Part shown: positions 25,800 through 34,700 of the stretch, piece by piece
How positions within the stretch are numbered: the stretch's first letter is position 1
Layout of the letters: each line of letters starts with the position of its first letter
Origin: a virus
Virus record (IMG/VR): IMGVR_UViG_3300043419_000665
Coordinates: 1 to 64,000 of that record
Direction: 5' to 3' (one strand)
DNA: 64,000 nucleotides
Notes under the pieces: model-generated
What the model saw: the letters and a program-made list of their open reading frames with translations, nothing else
Database searches by the model: none
What the model was told of the DNA's origin: nothing
Program-made: the position numbers and the translations under genes

Positions 25800-28700
25800 T
25801 ATAATCTATTCCCCCTGAGTTTTTGTGAATCAATACCCTTTATTTGTGTCATTACAACTCTTGCAATTTCATCTGGGTTTGCATCTGATTTTACATTAAC
25901 ACTAATACTATAATTATACACTGAGTCTCCTGCTGATTGGCCACTATTTATTGCTCTCATTGTGTCTGCACCATGAGACTGAACAGCATATCTACTCATT
26001 ACAAATTCTCCTGGTGTTAGCATTGCAGGGACTGTGTCTGTTCCAGAAGCATATCCACCTTCTGCAAAGTATTTTGGAACTAGTCCGCCCTTAGAAAACA
26101 TTTGAAGTCCATAAAAACCATTTCCGCTTCCACCCATTGATGCTCCAGAACCAACTAATGGCCTTAAACTCTTGTCTACATCCATTGGATTGCTAATGCT
26201 CTTTTTAGGCTGTTCTGCTAGTTGATGGAAATAGTCTGAGAAGTTTGCTACCTTGCCGTTAAATGGAAGACCTGGGATCTCTGTTCCTCCCCATGGATCT
26301 TTTCCAGCATCATTAAATATTGGCTTACCTTTAGTATCAAATCCTAATGGTGACTGCTGATGAAGTCTTTCTAGTTCTCCCCAATACCTTGATGTTGGAC
26401 TTCCAGTTGGCTTATTGTCTGAATCATATGCAGATTTTGGCTTAGGTGGAAAATATTCGTCTGCTCTAGCCTCTGATGTCTTGAACAAAGAAAGACCAGT
26501 AATTGCAGCAGCAAGTGCTGATGCTTTAGCGATCAGAGACTTGTTGGTTCCAATTTTTTGAGTGTTATTTAGATTTGGCTCAACGATTTTAGGGATATCT
26601 GTTCGTGGAACAAAAACTGTTTTTCCATCTTTTACAACTGCTTTAAGGTCTGGACCATCTTTAAACTTTAATCGCATTCCAGGAATATTTCCAACACCCC
26701 AATTGGTGTATGCATCTCCATGTCTATATCCAATATATCCATCTCTCATAAGTGATTGCATAAATGGGTCAGTTGTATCAGCATTTATATTTCCCATATC
26801 TCTTGGCTGAGTCCCTGTTGTTTTAATATAATTCTCTTTATATTTTGCCATTTTTGGTGGATCTATAAATCCTTTACTTGTTAAAACTTTAAACATTGCT
26901 TTTGGTGTCAAATCTATACCGTACTGATTATCTCCAAAAGTATTAAAGAATTGTTTAGAAGTTGCTGGACTAGTTGCACTATACAGGCCTGGCCCATATG
27001 CGTTCATTGGTGTTTTTGCTCCATCAAATTTTGATGCTAAGAATCTTTCTAAAGGAGATGGAAGATCCTCTATAAGTTTTCCATGTCGATGAATGCCTCT
27101 TTTCATTTGAATTAATGCACCAAGTCCGCCAGGAATTGAATCTAATATTGCTTGAGTCTTGTAGTGCTTTACTAATTCATCTGCATTGTCTCCACCAACA
27201 TCAGCAATCTGACGAGAAAGAGACATATTTCTTCCAAAGTTTGTTTTTTCGTATTTGCCTATTAAGAAGTTTGTTGCAGAATCTTTAACTTTATTAAATC
27301 TTGAAGTAATTGGGCTTGTAATATCAGAAGCAATATTTTTAAATGCGTTACCATATGAAGCAGTTTTCTTTCCATTTTCTCCTGAAACCATAGACCTTTG
27401 AAGATATGAACGCTCATCTAAAGGAGTGTCTATAAGTCTTTTAGGGTTAAGTGCTTTTCCTAAATCAGCAACAGTTGGTGCTACCTTTGCTGCCACAAGG
27501 CTTCCAAGTTTTGTGCTTAAAAATGAATTATTTATTGTTGGTTCTTTTTCTCCTAGCCTCCAAGCCTGACTTATTTTAGGGCTAAGATTTTCAAAAAATC
27601 TTCTAGGAGAATATACAGCATTTGCTATTTTGTTACGGATTGGGTTCATCCCTTGTATTTTCATTCCAAGTCTTGTGTCCCAAGGTTGTTTTGGCATTAC
27701 CCAATTATCTGAATCCCAACTTCCCCAATCATCCATATTTGATTCTTTTGAAGATACTGTATTAGTATTAGTGGTTAGTTTTTCTTCTACCAAACTTGTA
27801 TTTGGTTTTGTTGTTGTTACAGCATTTGCCTTATTTAGTATTTTATTAAATATATCGATACCATTTTTTCCAAGGGATTCTTTTATGGTTTTAGGAATAA
27901 TGCTACCTAACTTGTTAATTGCTGGCTTTACTGCTTTTAAACCTGGAACTGGTGCAACTGCTAAAGCAGCATTTAAATTATCTTTTAGGCTAGACTTTGT
28001 TTCTGCACCCATTGCTTTAGCAGCAAACATTTGAGGAATACCGCCATACTTTGCAATGTCCAAAGCAGTTTTTGCTATTGATGGAAGTGAAAAGAAGTTA
28101 GCAGTTTTTTCCCATATCTTCTTATCAAATAATGATGTTGCTCTTTCATCTTGGGTATTGGTGCTTCTAGAGCCCATTGATGACATCCCTAGACCATGTG
28201 GTGCACCTACGGTTCCACCAGTTGAGAATCTTTGAACATTTATATCATTTAAGAAGTCTTGGCCATATTGATCAACTGCAGACTTTCTAACTACAAACTC
28301 TCCTGGAGTTAACATTGCAGGTACAGTATCTGTACCCTTTGGTATGAAGCCACCATCTGCTTGATATAGCATTCCGTACTTTCCTGTTAGACCTCCTCCA
28401 GGTTTTGCATTTGGATCAACTTCTGGAAGTGTTGCATCGTATGCCGACTGGATTGCAGCAAGAGCAATTCCTGCATTTCTAACTCTATACATGTTTCCAC
28501 TTGCAACGGCTGATTCGTATGCTGCAATTGCTGCATCAAGTGCTTGTACTGTGTTATCAAACTTTTCTGCTTCACTTATTGTTGCTTGTGTCTCTTGAGG
28601 TGCTACATAGGCTTCTGCGCCTACTCCTCCAATTTGATTCATTGCATTTTGAACTGCGCCAGGAATTCCATTTGCATATTGAGCCATCTTTGCAAGAATA

Positions 28701-31700
28701 TCTGCCCATGTCATGTTTAATGTCTCTGCTGCTGAAAGTAGTGCTGCTAAGTCTGCTGATTGAGCAAGGGCTCGCTTTGTTGCTGCATCCATATCAAGCA
28801 TTGCATTGATTCTATCCCACTCGTCCCTGGTTTTTCCAAGAACTCTTAGTCCTTCAATTTGCTTGTCGATACTATCCTGCAATAATTTATTTGTATAGTT
28901 AAGAGCATCAATTCTTTCTTGAAGTGGTTCAATAGAATTTTCTTCAATATTCCAAATTTTATCTTCAAGATCTCTAATCTTACGTAATGCGGCTTCACGC
29001 AGTTCTTCTTTTTTGTATATTTCATCTTGCTTATCCTGAATCTGCTTTAATATTTCAAGTCTACGTGGATCAGTTTCCATACGATAAATTGCTTGTGCAT
29101 TTTGGAATTGTTTTTCACTTATCTGATCCTGAGTCAATCCGCTTTGTGGCCCTACAAGACTACCAAGTGCATTTTTTCTTGCCTGCTCCAATGCATCTGA
29201 TTGACCTGATGCAAACTGTGAGGCGCTTGTTGCTCTCATATCTTGTGCTGCTTGGGCTGCTGCTGAAATATCACCTTGAGTCAAGGCATCAGCAAGACCA
29301 AGTTGTTGCTTCTGCTGATCAAGAATATTTTGATTTATTTCTTGAACCTTTGAAAGCGCTTCTGCTTGCTCGTCGTATCTCTTGTTAACTTCATCTGCTG
29401 CATGATTTATAATTTCAAGATCATTTGAAAGCATTGTATTTTCATCTTGAATCTTCTTTATTGCACGGTCACCAAAGAAAGGATTCATTTCTAGATCACG
29501 GTTTAGGTCATTAATCTCTTCGTTTAAATCTTCTATTGGTCTTGTGTATGATTCTTCAATTACTCTTTGACCATCTTCAATTTCATCATTTAGTTCTGCA
29601 ATTCTTCTTTGGAATGGAGCAATCTGTCCTTCAAGATCTCTGATTTGTCTTTGATTGCCCTTTAGTTGCATTGCCTCTGGGCCTGTACGAATAAGTGCTT
29701 CCTGTGCTGCAAAGAGTTCGTCTACAACTTCTCTTCCCTTATCGCTGGCTTCTTTAAGTGCTCCCTTGTTAAGCAAAATCTGAATATCAATAATTTTTCT
29801 TGCTTCAATGTTATTTAGAGTCTCTGCAATTTCTTTAGCCTCTAACTTTCCATCCTTCAAATCTTCTACTAAGAATTTTGCTAACTCTGGGTCTCCAAGA
29901 ACTGCATCAATCTGATCTGTGCTATACCCAAGTTCCTTCATCTTAGAAACTAGTTCTGGCATTTTTGCATAAAGACCAAACTCCTCGTTTGCCTTTATTG
30001 CTTTATTTAAAACTGCTTGGCGCTCAAGTTCTGTATTTGCTGTCTTTATATTATTAATATATGTTTGCCATGCTGGTGATGATGTATCTATTGCTCCCGC
30101 TGCAATTGCTGCTGCTTGACCTGTGTCTGCAACAACCTCTAATGCTTTTGCTGCAGATAGTCCGCTACCAACAAGAATAGCATATGCCTTAGTTTGATTC
30201 TCTATATCCTTTATTATTGTTGCATTAGCAATGTCAAAGTTACCAAGGTCTTTTGCTTTGATTGCTTTGTCTGTTGCTTCGCCAAGTGGACCAAGACCAG
30301 ATATTGAATCCTTTGATCTTGGCTTTCCTTTTTCAAAGGTAAACATAGCCTTATCTTTTGGTAGTGCTGCAACCTTTGCAAAATCTTCTGCAGACATAGA
30401 TGCAACAGCATCTCTTAGTTCTTGACCAACACCAAGTTTTAGAAGCCTATGTTGTATACCATCAAATAAAGTAAAAGCATTCTTCTTTGTTTTATTATCT
30501 TTTAATAATTCTAGTAATGATTTTACTGGTGTGAGGGCATTAAATGCATTGTCTCTTACATTCTTTAAAGCCATTGCCAATGGTGCTAAGAATGCTAGTG
30601 GATCATTTCCTGCTCCGCTGCCACCACCTGAATCTGCATTGCCTGAAGAGTTAACAACAACCTCTCCATTTTCACCAATATAAGTTTTTGTGCTTGCAGC
30701 AACTCGGTCAACAAGTGTTTCATCTGCATTTTTTGCATTATACATAAGCGATGTTAAGTGGCCTGTAGCAGTTGTATCTCCGCCTGTAGCCTTTTGTGCA
30801 TACTTGCTATAAAATGCCAACCTGGATGCTTCATCAGCAAACACTGTTTCCATTATAGTTTTAAATTTAGAGACTGCTTCTTTTTGTGCAAAGTCTGGAA
30901 GTTTATCAAAGTCTTTCCATTTGCTAAATAATACTTCAAGGTTGCTTTCTGTCATACCCTTCATACCCTTGCCCTTGCCATTAACAAAGTAATCAAGGAT
31001 AATAGCCTTATCTATTTTCTTTGGCATTCCATCAATTGTTTTTAAATCTTGAGAAAGTTTGACAAGCATATCATAACCAATTGGTTTGCCATCAGAATCT
31101 TTCATGCTAAGGAATGCTTCCATATTAATTTCATGACCGTCTAATACTCTTAGAACTGCCAGGGTTTCACCTATTTCATTAAATGTTTTTTTATCACTAT
31201 TAATAATTTTTGTAGAAATCGTGGCTGCAGCATCGCCATCTTTAAACGCTGAAAAGTATTCTAAAATTTCTATAGTTGGTCCAGCACCCTGTCTTTGCAT
31301 TCCAACCTTTAGTGTTTGACTAAGTTCTGGTAATTTTCCTTCAAACATAAGTAAGAAGGTGTCCATTTGGTCTGGATTTAAAACCTTGTTTGCTAGAAGA
31401 AGCGACATGTCAACTTCAAAATCTTGAGCAGCCATTTGGGTCTTAAATCCTCCCTTTGTTGCATTTCCGTCACCTAATTTCAAGGTCTTGTCGCTTAACT
31501 TAGCCAATTTTTCAAGGGTTGTTCCTACTGATGTTTCAAATCCTGTACCTTTATAGGTATCTTTAACTTTAGATTTTAGGGAAGAAAAGTAGGCGGTTTC
31601 TTTTTTGTTTGATTTAAAACTATCTACATTCTGAATATTGTCTTTAAATCTTTTCTTTTCTCTGTCCATTTGAACAACGACTGCATTATTTGCAACCACC

Positions 31701-34700
31701 ATATCGTCTGCCATTTTTTCTTCTAATCCAGCAATCTTTTCTTTTATTTTTAAAAGTTTTTCTGCATTTGAAGTGGACTCTAACTCTTTTTCTAATAACT
31801 GAATTTGTTTTCTATATTGAAACTCTGTTGCATCAGCCTGTGCTTTTGCAACAGAAATATTGTTTACAGAAAGTGCTGCAAGTTGTGCAGCCTCTGTTCT
31901 ACCACCATCCATACTCATTGGTGAGTAGTTTTTATTCATTGCATCGATAACTCTATCAGATCTCTTGTTTGTCTCCTGAACAATTTGCATTCTAACCTTT
32001 AGAGGATTATTTGCTAGATCTTCTCCGTTTACACCAATAACTTCTCTTAAGTTTCCAACAATATCAGCAGTGTACTTTCTGCTGCCTAGTTGTACTCCTA
32101 TTTGATCAGCAATGTCTGCTGCTTGTGCTGCATCTAAAACTCCATCTGAAACATATGTTGATAATTGTAAAGCAAAATCTTTTGCTGCTGCCTGTGAACC
32201 AGATTTGGACATTTCTTTTACAAAGCCATCCACCATTTTCTTTCCAATTTCTGACCTTAAGAATGTATCTCCAAAGCCAGTTCCTGCTCGTTCAACATCG
32301 TTGTATGAACCAAATGATCCCTTCTTTCTTACTTCGTCCATTGCACGAGAAGCGCCAACCTTGTCTGTTATCTTTCCTATCTCGTCCATCTTATTAGTTG
32401 TTGCTGATATTGAATCTACATACTGGGCTTGCTTTTTAGCAGAATTTTCAAAATGCTTATTTAATAAAAACAGTCCTGCACCTGCTGCTACTATTGCAGT
32501 TGTAACCCAGCCAGTTGGCCCCATACCCGCAAGCATTGGAGCCATACCTGCAACTGTTGAAGCGCCCAGCATTGCCATACCGCCCGATGTATTGCCAGAC
32601 ATCATCATTGCAGATCCAGCCATGCCAAGCCCCATAGCCAATCCGCCTGATGCTACTCCAACTTTTTGTGCACGATAGTCTCTTTTTTCTTTAATCTTAT
32701 TTTTTCGTGCTTGTGCATCTTGTTTTTGTGACTGCTTAAGATTGTTTAGTTTTCTTCTTTCATCTTCGTCTAATGCTTCTTGATAATACCTTGCCTGATT
32801 ATAGTTAAGATTTGAAAGATGTTGCTGCTTTCTAAATCTGGCTCTTGCTTCATTAGTCTGTCTTCTGCGGTCTGCATCATCTAACTTTTGATTTCTTACT
32901 TGTTGGGTTACGGATTCTGATTTACCCTTAGCAAGTTTTGCTTCATCCTTTGCAACCTTTCTTAATACTTTATCAATTTCATCTTGGCTATATCCCTTTG
33001 CACGAAGATCTGCTGCTACTCTACCCTGGCGAACTGTAGGGTTTGGCATTGGTCTGTCTGCTTGAGAATCAAATCTTGGATCACCCGTAGCCATTCCAGG
33101 CATAGAGAATCCAGGTACAGATGCAAAACCTCTACGGAAATTTGCAAACTGTCTTCTAGTTACAACTGTTTGGTTTGGTGTTAATGATGTTCCTCTGCTA
33201 TCTTTACGACTTCCGCTGCTTGGAACTGCTCCAGCCTTTGCTGCAGTAGTATTAGAATCTGTTAATTTTTCTGTTCTTATTACTCTTTTGGTTTTTGGAT
33301 CAATTGTCATCTTGGTCTCACTACCGTCAGGGTTTACTAAGACTGGCAATGTTTTATCTGATCCACTCTTAAGGTTGAACTCTGGTTGAGGAGAACTATA
33401 GTACTTTGTGCCAAATCTATCATCGAGAACAGCCAAGACTCCCTTAGCAGTTTTTGCTGGTCCTAGTTTTGGGAACCTCTTTGGCTTTCTTCCTGCTTTT
33501 GCTTCACTGTCTTTGTATTGCTGCGCTAGAACATCAAGTTCTGCTGCTTTTTGGACTAACCTTGCTTCTCTTTCATTTGTTGGATGACCACCCTTTGACA
33601 TGAACTCAGCAGCCTCAGTATAAATTCCAATCTGATTTTTTGGAATAAACGGGTGTCCATTTTTTGCACTCCAGTCTAAAATCTTGCCGTGTCTAACTGA
33701 AGCGTTCATAAACTTATTTAATATACCTAAATCAAACATAGCAGAGCCTGTTAACCATTTAGCAGGGCCCTTACCAGGTTTTCCAGTTTTACTTATATGG
33801 GATAGTTCAGTTCTTAGTGCAGTATCAATTTCTTTTGGTTTGTATCCCAAAGCAACAAGTTTTTCTCTTACTGGCTTTAATGGATCATTTTTTCCTGCAA
33901 TTTTATTTTGTTCTGTAAAGGCCTTTTCTTCAGCATCTAAAACTTGATACAACTCAGAATCTCTAGGAACGTTTCCTCTCCAAGATCCACTTTCTTTTCC
34001 TACAGGGCTAACTGCATTTCTTAATCTAGAGGCAGCATTAATTTTTTTATCGCTTACAAATTCTCCATCTTTTTGTCTTACACCCATCTGATAAAAAACT
34101 TTTTGCATTACTTCTTCATATGTTCTTCCATAAACTCTTCCAGCATCTAAAGTTTTTTTGTCGTGATAAAGTCCATCTTTGTAAATAAGTTCCTCGTCAA
34201 CAAACTTAAGCATATTGCTTTGGCTCAGATAATCTTCTAAGGTCTGTGGACCAATTACTGCTGGTGTCCTTGCATTCATTTTTTGTTTTGCAATTGCATC
34301 TAGTACTCTTCTTTGTTGCTCTTCAGGTAGTTGCTTAAAATCTCTAGCAGCCTGAGCAGCAAGACCTTTTCTTAGTGTTGATATCTGTCTTTGTGATTCT
34401 GGAATATTTTTAAACTTTTCAAAATCTCCAAGTGCAAGTTTTTTAACACCTTCTGATGCACGAGCATGAACTGGATGAAGTTCATCCCAGTGTACTTTTG
34501 CTCCAGCCTTAAGTCTTTCAAGCATGTTGTTGTAAACAACTTGCTCTTCTGGATTTAAATCCCCACTCCAAGACTTAATAAGTCTTTCTAGTTTTGGAAT
34601 AGAACTATTAATCTCTCCTTTAATTGCATCATCATATTGTTTTGGTGTCATGCTTGCTGCAACACCTGATGTTTCTTGTGCAAAGAACTTCTTTGCGCCT

